DNA of 12,837 nucleotides from Lysobacterales bacterium (GTDB taxonomy: Bacteria > Pseudomonadota > Gammaproteobacteria > Xanthomonadales > SZUA-36). The stretch spans positions 1 through 12,837 of the forward strand of contig DAOWGA010000109.1 of assembly GCA_030637665.1 (NCBI GenBank), in the 5' to 3' direction. The notes under the pieces are model-generated. The model did not search any database. It saw only the letters and a list, made by a program, of their open reading frames with translations, and was not told the origin of the DNA. Shown here piece after piece: positions 6,357-12,837 of this stretch. A program made the translations under genes and the position numbers. Numbering within the stretch: the first letter of the stretch is position 1; each line of letters opens with the position of its first letter.

Positions 6357-7334
6357 TCAGGACTCCTCGTATACCGGCCCGATGGCAGACCAGTCACTGA
6401 AGCGTTGGCCCAGAATCCGGTAGTCTTCCTCATCATCGACATCGAGGCTCAGGCCACCGTAAGGGGTGACGATCAGTCGAACACTACCGCCCAGCACGGT
6501 GCCAGAAGCCGCCTCCACCCGTTCCGGTGTATTCCACTTCCGTAACCTGCGATACAGCCTGCCCTTGCGCCCTGACAACATCAGTGTGGCCTGAAATTTC
6601 AAGGTGAGCCAGGCGGCCTTCCAGCCCCCGGCCTGCCTGAAAAAGCTCCAGGCCAGCAACATCACGTTATGCCAGTCCTTGGCCTTGCGATAGGAGAAAC
6701 CCGTTTGCAGGAATTCCTGGTGTGACAGTTTACGCGGCCGCGCGACATAGATATTGGCCAGGCGGGCAAGGCCGGTGCTGAAGTGGACGTAAGGCCGGAC
6801 AATCCCCTCGCCGTTTTCATCCGGGTAGTAAGGTGTCAAAGAGGATTCCTCGGCCACACCGGCGAGAATGGAATAATTGATTTCTGATTGATTGTCCTCA
6901 GCGGCGCATCTGCTGACAAAATCGTCAATGGCGCTGGCGGAAATCAAGGGCAAATCACAGGATATGAACAGCATCGGCCGTTCCGGGTCATGGCTGCCAT
7001 GCCGGGCAAAATATCGGGATTCTGCTGCATGAATCGCAGCCCAGGTATTGGACAGCATTTTCCCGACCTGGTCGACAATAATGACTCGCGAAGACAAGTC
7101 CTCGAGAGCTTGTTGTAACCGCTCTTCCGGACCTACAACGAAGACCAGCCCAATTGACGAAGCATCCACCAGGGCTTTCACGACACGGCGAATGAGCACC
7201 TCCCCTCCGAGTTCGAGGAATGCTTTGTTCTTGCCGCGAATCATTCGCCGCGGATTGCTATCCGTTCCCGCCAGGACGATGGCGTCCAGTGGTGCCGGAA
7301 ATGTGGCTAGCGGATTGCTTTTTGAGTTGTGCAT
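6357..7334 (-). CDS. MobA-like NTP transferase domain protein with a C-terminal insertion
   Basis: This is a predicted nucleotidyltransferase of 325 residues. It has a MobA/GlmU-like Rossmann core (NTP_transf_3): LAGTDSNPRR...GKNKAFLELGG (21-44) is the nucleotide-binding loop, with Thr where the second Gly of LAGG is usual. SCDLPL (125-130) carries the metal-binding Asp127. The closing acidic motif common in this fold appears as DVDDEEDY only at 298-305. In between lies an extra segment of roughly 100 residues (about 180-290), including a Trp/Leu-rich stretch at 224-255 that could associate with membrane or a partner. Such enzymes activate sugars, polyols or molybdopterin; I cannot name the substrate. 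The ATG at 7334 is preferred because GAGGTG lies 9 nt upstream. An in-frame TTG at 7391 would add 19 residues without family resemblance. It is divergent from uup. Confidence 0.85.
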   Translation of the reverse strand: MHNSKSNPLATFPAPLDAIVLAGTDSNPRRMIRGKNKAFLELGGEVLIRRVVKALVDASSIGLVFVVGPEERLQQALEDLSSRVIIVDQVGKMLSNTWAAIHAAESRYFARHGSHDPERPMLFISCDLPLISASAIDDFVSRCAAEDNQSEINYSILAGVAEESSLTPYYPDENGEGIVRPYVHFSTGLARLANIYVARPRKLSHQEFLQTGFSYRKAKDWHNVMLLAWSFFRQAGGWKAAWLTLKFQATLMLSGRKGRLYRRLRKWNTPERVEAASGTVLGGSVRLIVTPYGGLSLDVDDEEDYRILGQRFSDWSAIGPVYEES

Positions 7335-7403
7335 GGCCAAAAACACCTCGGTCCTCAGGTGCAAGGTGGCATCATTTGAAGGTAGTTTCAATGCCTGAAT
7401 CAG

Positions 7404-7433
7404 TAGTCAGGCGCCGGCCCGGTGGCGTAGAAT
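7404..7433 (+). promoter_or_regulatory. Candidate uup promoter
   Basis: TAGTCA (7404-7409, 4/6 match) and TAGAAT (7428-7433, 5/6 match) are 18 bp apart. The -10 is embedded in GCGTAGAATGCGC, a common arrangement. Transcription would begin near 7440, downstream of the first in-frame ATG at 7432, which supports the start at 7465. Confidence 0.4.
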
Positions 7434-7464
7434 GCGCTCCCAAACCCCATGGCCACTTCGCTAT

Positions 7465-9363
7465 ATGCCTCTGTTACGCCTCGACAACGCCGCTCTGCAC
7501 TACGGGACTCTGATCCTGCTGGACTCCGTGAACTTCAGCATTTCGAAAGGTAACAAGATAGGCTTGCTGGGCCGGAACGGCGCGGGAAAAACCACTCTTT
7601 TAAAGATTCTGGCAGGAGAGATTTCGCCGGAATCCGGTGAACGCTGGCTAAGGCCCGGCACCCGAATCGCCTGGTTGCAGCAAGCCCTGCCGGAAGCTGA
7701 CGATCAAACCGTTTACGATTTCGTTGCTGCAGGACTTGCCGAAACGGGCCGCCTGCTCGCTGAATACCACCATCTGTTGCAGGCTGAGGACCTTAGCGAT
7801 ATGGACGCCCTGTCCCGCGTTCAGCATCAGTTGGAAGCCCGGGATGGCTGGCAACTGCAGCAACGGGTGGAGACGACCATCAGCCAGTTACAGTTGCCGG
7901 GTGATGCCAGCATGGCGGAGTTGTCAGGTGGATGGCGACGCCGGGCCGCGCTGGCCCAGGCGCTGGTCAGTGATCCCGATATATTGTTGCTCGACGAACC
8001 CACTAACCACCTCGACATCCCTGCAATAAGCTGGCTCGAAGAACAGCTGCGTAACTTTTCAGGCGCCCTGATTCTGATTACCCATGACCGGCGATTTCTA
8101 CAAAACGTCGCCAACTGGATGGCCGAACTGGACCGGGGTCACCTGACCCAGTGGCAGGGTGACTACCAGGGATTCCTGCGCCATTGCGAGCAAAAACTAC
8201 TGGCTGAGGAGAGGGCGAATGAACTGTTCGACAAGAAGCTGGCCCAGGAAGAGGTGTGGATACGCCAGGGTATCAAGGCCCGTCGAACCCGCAACGAGGG
8301 CCGCGTACGCGCTCTGAAATCGATGCGGGAGGAACGCGAACAACGCAGGGAACGCGCAGGTACGGCCGGCTTTGTCGTGGAAGACGCAGGCAAGTCCGGA
8401 AAAATCGTTGCCGAGCTCAAGCATGTCAGCCATAAATTTGACGACAAGCAGATTATTGATGATTTTTCTACCATCATTCAGCGTGGTGACCGGATCGGCA
8501 TTGTCGGCGCCAACGGCGCGGGCAAATCCACGCTGGTGAAAATTCTGTTGGGCGAACTGCAGCCCGACTCGGGCCAGGTTGAGCTGGGCAGCAAGCTGGA
8601 AATCGCCTATTCGGATCAATTACGCGAGCACCTCGATCCTGAGCAAAACCTGATCGACAACGTTTGCGGCGGACAGGATTTCATCGAGATCGGCGGCAGA
8701 CGCCGTCATGCCATCTCCTACCTGGGCGAATTCCTTTTCAGCCCACAACGGGTGCGCATGCCGGTAAAGGCGCTGTCAGGTGGCGAACAAAACCGGGCCG
8801 TACTGGCAAAACTGTTCAGTAAGCCAGCCAACCTGCTGGTGCTCGATGAGCCCACCAACGACCTGGATATTGAAACACTGGAACTGCTGGAAGAAATCCT
8901 GCTGGGATTCGAGGGAACGGTGCTGCTGGTCAGTCATGACAGGGACTTCATGGACAATGTGGTCACCAGCTTGATTGTGATGGATGGCAGTGGCGGGGTC
9001 AGCGAGCATGTGGGCGGCTACAGCGATTGGGAAGCCCGCGGCGGCAGTCTGTCGGAAACCCGGCCGCCGCCATCGTCAAAACCGGCCAAGTCCATAAAAG
9101 TAACCCCCGACATTAAAAAGGAGAAGGCCGCCGGCAAGAGGCGCAAACTCTCATACAGGGAGCAGCGTGAACTGGGGAGTCTGCCGGGGCAGATCGAGGC
9201 ATTGGAAAAACAGCATTCACAACTGGAAAAGAAGATGTCTGCGCCCGGTTTCTACCAGTCCGATTACGAGGAAATCCAGCGTGTCATGCGCGAACTTGCG
9301 CAGATTCAGGCACAACTGGAAGCGGCCTTTGAGCGGTGGAATGCCCTGGAAGGCAGTGACTAG
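7465..9363 (+). CDS. uup: ABC-F ATPase Uup
   Basis: This is a soluble tandem ABC ATPase of the ABC-F family, 632 residues against 635 in E. coli Uup. ABC-F proteins act on ribosomes in the E-site region. Uup is also linked to precise transposon excision and Holliday-junction or DNA binding. ABC1 has Walker A GRNGAGKT (36-43), signature LSGGW (153-157) and Walker B LLLDEP (D177, E178). The linker contains the diagnostic KLAQEEVWIRQGIKARRTRN block. ABC2 has Walker A GANGAGKS (348-355), LSGGE (437-441) and Walker B D461/E462. A charged linker leads to a C-terminal coiled coil (about 563-632, beginning KLSYREQREL), the Uup DNA-binding domain. The ATG at 7465 matches where family homology begins (PLLRLDNAALHYG) although it lacks a Shine-Dalgarno; an ATG at 7432 would add 11 residues. 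Confidence 0.96.
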   Translation: MPLLRLDNAALHYGTLILLDSVNFSISKGNKIGLLGRNGAGKTTLLKILAGEISPESGERWLRPGTRIAWLQQALPEADDQTVYDFVAAGLAETGRLLAEYHHLLQAEDLSDMDALSRVQHQLEARDGWQLQQRVETTISQLQLPGDASMAELSGGWRRRAALAQALVSDPDILLLDEPTNHLDIPAISWLEEQLRNFSGALILITHDRRFLQNVANWMAELDRGHLTQWQGDYQGFLRHCEQKLLAEERANELFDKKLAQEEVWIRQGIKARRTRNEGRVRALKSMREEREQRRERAGTAGFVVEDAGKSGKIVAELKHVSHKFDDKQIIDDFSTIIQRGDRIGIVGANGAGKSTLVKILLGELQPDSGQVELGSKLEIAYSDQLREHLDPEQNLIDNVCGGQDFIEIGGRRRHAISYLGEFLFSPQRVRMPVKALSGGEQNRAVLAKLFSKPANLLVLDEPTNDLDIETLELLEEILLGFEGTVLLVSHDRDFMDNVVTSLIVMDGSGGVSEHVGGYSDWEARGGSLSETRPPPSSKPAKSIKVTPDIKKEKAAGKRRKLSYREQRELGSLPGQIEALEKQHSQLEKKMSAPGFYQSDYEEIQRVMRELAQIQAQLEAAFERWNALEGSD

Positions 9364-9390
9364 CCCGCATAATTCACCAGGGCGGACCGA

Positions 9391-9450
9391 CAGTGAAAGA
9401 TTCCGGAGCATCACTGGGTCTGTTATTCAATCACTGCGCAAATACAGTGA
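9391..9450. repeat. Four copies of TCACTG/CAGTGA ahead of the radical SAM operon
   Basis: CAGTGA occurs at 9391-9396 and 9445-9450, and its complement TCACTG at 9411-9416 and 9431-9436. The first three sites are exactly 20 bp apart, about two helical turns. The last two also form the inner stem of a bulged hairpin (9416-9456) with outer stem GGGTCT/AGACCC. The array sits 54 bp before the radical SAM start and could be an operator array or an RNA regulatory structure. No matching regulator is known to me. Confidence 0.5.
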
Positions 9451-9503
9451 AGACCCGGCCAGGCACGGCTTTTCCCTGAACTATTGGGGCCATAAACACG
9501 ATC

Positions 9504-11042
9504 ATGAACTTCGACTTGCAGGCAAATGAAAACGTCAAGGAGGATGCCACCAGGAACTCTGAAAATTCAGATCCCTATGGCAGGGGCAGAAAAATCAAAG
9601 ACACATCCAGCATCTGCCCCCAGTGTCTGGATCCGGTTACAGCAACTGTATTTGAGCGCGACGATGAAGTCTGGATGGACAAGCAATGCAGCCGGCATGG
9701 GCGGTTTTCGGCTTTGCTGTCTGCTGAAAGCCGCCATTACTACCAACAACTCACAACTCAGGCCCAAAATTCGGGCTGCTGCGGGGGAAGCTGCGGCTTG
9801 CCGGGCGCTTCCGATTCAATCGCAGAGGATTCTGCACCCTGGACCAATCACAGCTGCACGATACTTATCGAGATAACCGAGCGGTGTAACCTGAGCTGCC
9901 CGACCTGTTTTGCAGGATCCACCCCCGCGCACTCAAACATGATGAGCCTGGATGAATTCACACGCCAGGTGGATCAACTGCTTGCCGGAGGCAAACGTGG
10001 ATCCGACATGATTCAGCTGTCGGGCGGCGAGCCAACGATTCATCCCGATTTCTTTGCAATGATCAAATTGCTGTTTGAGCGCGGTTTTCACCAGGTCTGT
10101 ATCAATTCCAACGGTATCAAACTGGCGCAGCCTGTGTTTGCCCGGCGACTCGCGGAATGCCTTAAAAATTACCCCGAAGCCCAGATTTTTGTTTACCTGC
10201 AGTTTGACGGCTTTGAAGACGAAACCTACACGGCTCTGCGCGGCCGCGGTGATTTGCTGGCCAGCAAGCAAAAAGCACTCAAAAACTGCCATGAGCAAGG
10301 CATTAACGTTCACCCGGTCATGACCCTGACACGTGGTATTAATGAGCATGAAGTGGGCCAATTCGTGCAAATGGCTGTTGACCTGCCCGCGTTGAAAAAC
10401 GTTGTCATCCAGCCTGCCATGTATTCCGGGCGCTACGATAACCCGCAGAGACAGGACCGTATCACCCTGGCCGACACGGTGAAAATGATATGCCAGCAGT
10501 TCGGCGTGTTTTCGCCCCGGGATTTTATGCCGATTCCCTGCTCTGACCCCAATTGTTTCGGCATGGCGGTTGCTCTTCGAACGCGCAACGGCCTGCTGCC
10601 CGTATCCCGCTTCTTTCCCCGCTACGAAACATGGGACAGTGATGATGCGCGAAACCTGATCGAACGGTTTTCGGATTCGATTAACGGGCCGCAGGCTGTA
10701 AGTGAGGCCATTCGATGGGCAACTTCCGACGCCAGGATGGACCGGGTTTTTGAGGACCTGGATGAACAGCAAACAGATCACCTGCTCGATGTGCTCATCG
10801 ATGCGCAATCTGCCGGCACTTCACTGTGGGACCAGGTCCTCACGATCAGCATCAAGCCATTCATGGATGCCTGGACCTATGATCAGGACCGTATTGATCA
10901 GTGCTGCGTTCATATTCTCGACAAGGAGGGCCAACCGGTGTCTTTTTGCGAATTCAATGCCATCAACAGACCCCGAATGGCGGGCGGTTCCGCAATCAAG
11001 GGCCAGGACAATCCGACGGCCATCAGGGTGATGAATGCATGA
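9504..11042 (+). CDS. Radical SAM protein, MJ0619/Tes-like (COG1964)
   Basis: This is a cytoplasmic iron-sulfur radical SAM enzyme of 512 residues. The N-terminus has a rubredoxin-like CPQC (38-41) plus C62 and H65, then a Cys cluster GCCGGSCG (91-98). The radical SAM core has ERCNLSCPTCF with C128, C132 and C135 for the 4Fe-4S cluster, followed by SGGEPT (173-178). Further paired cysteines occur at CSDPNC (346-351), CC (467-468) and FCEFN (C482). This layout of extra clusters is that of COG1964 proteins, which include methanogen MJ0619 (pterin C-methylation) and archaeal tetraether synthase Tes (lipid carbon-carbon coupling). Substrate and reaction here are unknown: such bacteria normally make neither archaeal lipids nor methanopterin. 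The first gene of an operon, it overlaps the DUF547 gene by 4 nt (ATGA). No good ribosome binding site precedes the ATG at 9504; GGGG is about 14 nt away. Confidence 0.92.
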   Translation: MNFDLQANENVKEDATRNSENSDPYGRGRKIKDTSSICPQCLDPVTATVFERDDEVWMDKQCSRHGRFSALLSAESRHYYQQLTTQAQNSGCCGGSCGLPGASDSIAEDSAPWTNHSCTILIEITERCNLSCPTCFAGSTPAHSNMMSLDEFTRQVDQLLAGGKRGSDMIQLSGGEPTIHPDFFAMIKLLFERGFHQVCINSNGIKLAQPVFARRLAECLKNYPEAQIFVYLQFDGFEDETYTALRGRGDLLASKQKALKNCHEQGINVHPVMTLTRGINEHEVGQFVQMAVDLPALKNVVIQPAMYSGRYDNPQRQDRITLADTVKMICQQFGVFSPRDFMPIPCSDPNCFGMAVALRTRNGLLPVSRFFPRYETWDSDDARNLIERFSDSINGPQAVSEAIRWATSDARMDRVFEDLDEQQTDHLLDVLIDAQSAGTSLWDQVLTISIKPFMDAWTYDQDRIDQCCVHILDKEGQPVSFCEFNAINRPRMAGGSAIKGQDNPTAIRVMNA

Positions 11043-11896
11043 ACCCGGTCAAGGCATTCTGGTCCGCACTGGCCTTGATGATGGTGCTGAGTGGCGCCGC
11101 CAATCCATCAGGGCCAGCACCCCAGAACCCGGGTTCTATCAAGCAGGGGTCCCAGGTGTTCTCTGATGCACCCTTCCTGGATTTGGTCAGAAAATACACG
11201 GTCGACGGTGGCGCCAGGGTGGATTACGCGGCATGGAAAGACTCGCCGCGGGACCTGGCGGAACTGGACAGGCATATTGCGCTCATCGCAAGCCTGAGCC
11301 CGAAAAACCATCCTGAAATGTTTCCGGACAAGGCAAGCCGCAGAAGTTACTGGATCAATACCTACAACGCCCTGGTTCTGCAGTCGGTATTGGAACTGTG
11401 GCCCCTGGACAGCGTCAGGGATGTAAAAATTTCTTTCAGTTCCCGGGTCGTGCCCGGCAAAGGTTTCTTTTATGACCGCAAAGTCGTTGTAGGTGGTCAA
11501 GAGACCAACCTGTACAAATTGGAAAAGGAAGTGTTGGCCAGCCAGAAGGATCCGCGGCTGCATTTTGCCTTGAATTGCGCCAGTGAATCCTGCCCCGTAC
11601 TTCGGCCCTGGGAGTGGACCGATGCGCAATTGGATGAGGCCGCCCGGGAATTCGTTAACAAGCCGGAAAATGTGTCCGTGGAAAACGAAAAAATGGTCTT
11701 GTCCAGCATCTTCAAATGGTATAAAAAAGACTTCCCTGAAGATCTGAACGGCTATTTGCAGCAATACGCAGACGCTGCCCTTTCGCAACAGCTCCAGCAA
11801 GCCAAAGACCAGGGCTACCGCACTCAATACAGGAGCTATGACTGGTCATTGAATGCTGAAGAATCACAGGACCCGCCCCATGTCGATCAGCCCTGA
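11039..11896 (+). CDS. Exported DUF547 protein
   Basis: This 285-residue protein has a short N-terminal signal-like segment (residues 5-21, hydrophobic, no lipobox Cys), so it is probably periplasmic. The DUF547 family is recognised by SYWINTYNALVLQSV (103-117), HFALNCASESCPVLRP (175-190, with C180 and C185) and SSIFKWYKKDF (222-232). The biochemical function of DUF547 is unknown to me. The conserved Asn, His and Cys residues would allow catalysis but this is not shown. The ATG at 11039 is chosen because it shares ATGA with the radical SAM stop, implying translational coupling, and is preceded by AGGGTGATG. A longer in-frame start at 10901 would lie inside the radical SAM gene and destroy the signal peptide. 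Its 3' end overlaps the methyltransferase start. Confidence 0.92.
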   Translation: MNPVKAFWSALALMMVLSGAANPSGPAPQNPGSIKQGSQVFSDAPFLDLVRKYTVDGGARVDYAAWKDSPRDLAELDRHIALIASLSPKNHPEMFPDKASRRSYWINTYNALVLQSVLELWPLDSVRDVKISFSSRVVPGKGFFYDRKVVVGGQETNLYKLEKEVLASQKDPRLHFALNCASESCPVLRPWEWTDAQLDEAAREFVNKPENVSVENEKMVLSSIFKWYKKDFPEDLNGYLQQYADAALSQQLQQAKDQGYRTQYRSYDWSLNAEESQDPPHVDQP

Positions 11897-12707
11897 ATCG
11901 TTTCCCGGTCCCGCCCACACGGCTCAAGCTGAGAGTGTCGCCGTATCGTGCTGTTCGGCTTTTTATGAACAGGACTGGGTCCGTCAACTGGCTGAAGACA
12001 TCTTCCATCCGGGTGGCGAGTCGCTCACCCGGAGAACAGTAGCGGCGATGAAATTACCCGAACATGCCTCAATAGCCGACCTGGGCTGCGGAACGGGAAC
12101 TTCAGCAATCCTGCTCGCCTCGCAGCTGAATCTGCAAGTCAGCGCTGTGGATATCAGCGCTGCCAATATGGAACGGGCGGCCGAACGAGTGGAGTCGGCC
12201 GGCATTGCAATGCGCCTGGTACAGGCCGATGTCCACGACTTGCCATTCAGCGACCGGGAATTTGATGCGGTCCTGGCCGAATGCACCTTTAGCCTGTTTT
12301 CTGACCAGGCCAGGGTACTGGCTGAAATCCATCGCGTTTTGAAACCAGGAGGCCAGCTGGCCATCACTGACATGGCCACCAGTGGACCACTTCCCGGCGA
12401 TATGGCTGACATGCTTGCGCCCTGGACCTGTCTCGCAGATGCCACCGACCAGGAAACCTATATTGAAAAATTCAAAGCCGCCGGATTTTCTGTCCAGGAA
12501 ATCGCCGACGAAAGCGAGTCTCTGAATCAAATGATCCTGGTGTTGAAGCGCAAGCTCTTATTGCTGAGTGCCGGTAGCTTGATGGGTGGCAATTCCCTGC
12601 CCGATATAGATCCCGATTTTGTCCGATACTGGCTGAACAGATTCAAAGCTGAAGTTGAAACAGGCCTGATTCGGTACCTTCGATTTAATTTGCAATATGC
12701 AGGCTAG
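11880..12707 (+). CDS. Class I SAM-dependent methyltransferase
   Basis: This 275-residue protein has a Rossmann-type AdoMet-binding core: motif I DLGCGTGTS (67-75), acidic D91 ending strand 2, QADVHDLPF (115-123) and VLKPGGQLAITDM (153-165). Ahead of the core lies a distinctive block CCSAFYEQDWVRQLAED followed by HPGG (43-46), resembling DVU_1556-type methyltransferases, whose substrates I do not know. The Cys pair C24-C25 and further C70, C135 and C184 are notable but do not form a recognised ArsM pattern. About 55 residues after the core (220-275) are outside the minimal fold. The ATG at 11880 is preferred (AGG 9 nt upstream; 17-nt overlap with the DUF547 frame). An ATG at 11853 would add 9 residues. 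As the last gene of the operon, it probably acts on the same compound as the radical SAM enzyme. No terminator is visible in the short sequence after its stop. Confidence 0.9.
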   Translation: MSISPESFPGPAHTAQAESVAVSCCSAFYEQDWVRQLAEDIFHPGGESLTRRTVAAMKLPEHASIADLGCGTGTSAILLASQLNLQVSAVDISAANMERAAERVESAGIAMRLVQADVHDLPFSDREFDAVLAECTFSLFSDQARVLAEIHRVLKPGGQLAITDMATSGPLPGDMADMLAPWTCLADATDQETYIEKFKAAGFSVQEIADESESLNQMILVLKRKLLLLSAGSLMGGNSLPDIDPDFVRYWLNRFKAEVETGLIRYLRFNLQYAG

Positions 12708-12726
12708 TACTCCTTCAATGTGATAA

Positions 12727-12837
12727 CTACGGATTCAGATAGCGGTGCAGCCCCTTGTTGGCATCCATATCGGTTTTTCGCAGGCTGTAAACAACCTTGC
12801 CGCCATGCGGAGAAAGAATGGGTGATCCCACTCGATC
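12727..12837 (-). CDS. 3' end of an S9-peptidase-like reading frame, apparently truncated
   Basis: A minus-strand frame enters from the right edge and ends with TAG at 12729-12727 after 36 codons. It contains SPILSPHGGKVVYS, a beta-propeller (PD40-like) strand pattern, followed by RKTDMDANKG. In S9 peptidases (acylaminoacyl-peptidase/DPP-like) this combination occurs near the N-terminus of the propeller, not the C-terminus. Here the frame diverges after NKG and stops 7 codons later, next to the methyltransferase stop. It may be a gene remnant, or the C-terminal blade of a different propeller protein. Another reading of the sequence after NKG does not restore S9-like residues. Confidence 0.45.
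   Translation of the reverse strand, partial: DRVGSPILSPHGGKVVYSLRKTDMDANKGLHRYLNP

Noticed and set aside
9933..10808. 291-codon minus-strand reading frame
   Set aside because: It lies wholly opposite the conserved core of the radical SAM gene; its translation shows no recognisable motif.
11108..11827. 239-codon minus-strand reading frame
   Set aside because: It is antisense to the well-supported DUF547 gene and has no family features.
1..12837. tRNA, rRNA, CRISPR arrays, insertion sequences
   Set aside because: No cloverleaf-like sequence, rRNA core sequence, regularly spaced repeats, transposase frame or terminal inverted repeats were seen.

Overview
This window looks like chromosomal DNA of a gammaproteobacterium, probably near Xanthomonadales/Wenzhouxiangella or another free-living marine or sediment lineage. 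That placement is an inference from protein character: an aspartokinase compatible with the fused LysAC type, a close E. coli-type Uup, an EF-G2-type paralogue and a moderately high GC content. There are no rRNA, tRNA, CRISPR or transposon features, and nothing that fixes a genus.

Left part (1-3714). A partial aspartokinase gene runs leftwards out of the window (1-1111). A 512-bp gene-free region (1112-1623) follows. It holds an inverted repeat close to the aspartokinase start, a strong leftward intrinsic terminator with no obvious gene in front of it (candidate small RNA or attenuated leader), a long hairpin, and the promoter of the next gene. An EF-G-like GTPase (1624-3666) reads rightwards and ends in a UUCG-loop terminator.

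Middle part (3715-7334). A very AT-rich spacer leads to a leftward APH/hydroxylysine-kinase-like phosphotransferase (3886-4881). A divergent spacer separates it from a rightward exported serine hydrolase of the class-C beta-lactamase fold (5118-6311). That gene converges on a leftward MobA-like nucleotidyltransferase with an unusual long insertion (6357-7334). These are single genes with no obvious common pathway.

Right part (7335-12837). uup, an ABC-F ATPase, reads rightwards (7465-9363). A 140-bp spacer with four copies of one hexamer in both orientations precedes a tight three-gene operon: a radical SAM protein of the MJ0619/Tes-like COG1964 type (9504-11042), an exported DUF547 protein starting in an ATGA overlap (11039-11896), and a class I SAM methyltransferase overlapping its end (11880-12707). 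This overlapping operon is the best candidate for an undescribed pathway: two AdoMet enzymes plus one exported protein of unknown function. At the right edge a leftward reading frame resembling the N-terminal part of S9 peptidases stops abruptly 20 bp from the methyltransferase stop and looks truncated.

All functions are read from motifs and remembered family features. No database search was possible.
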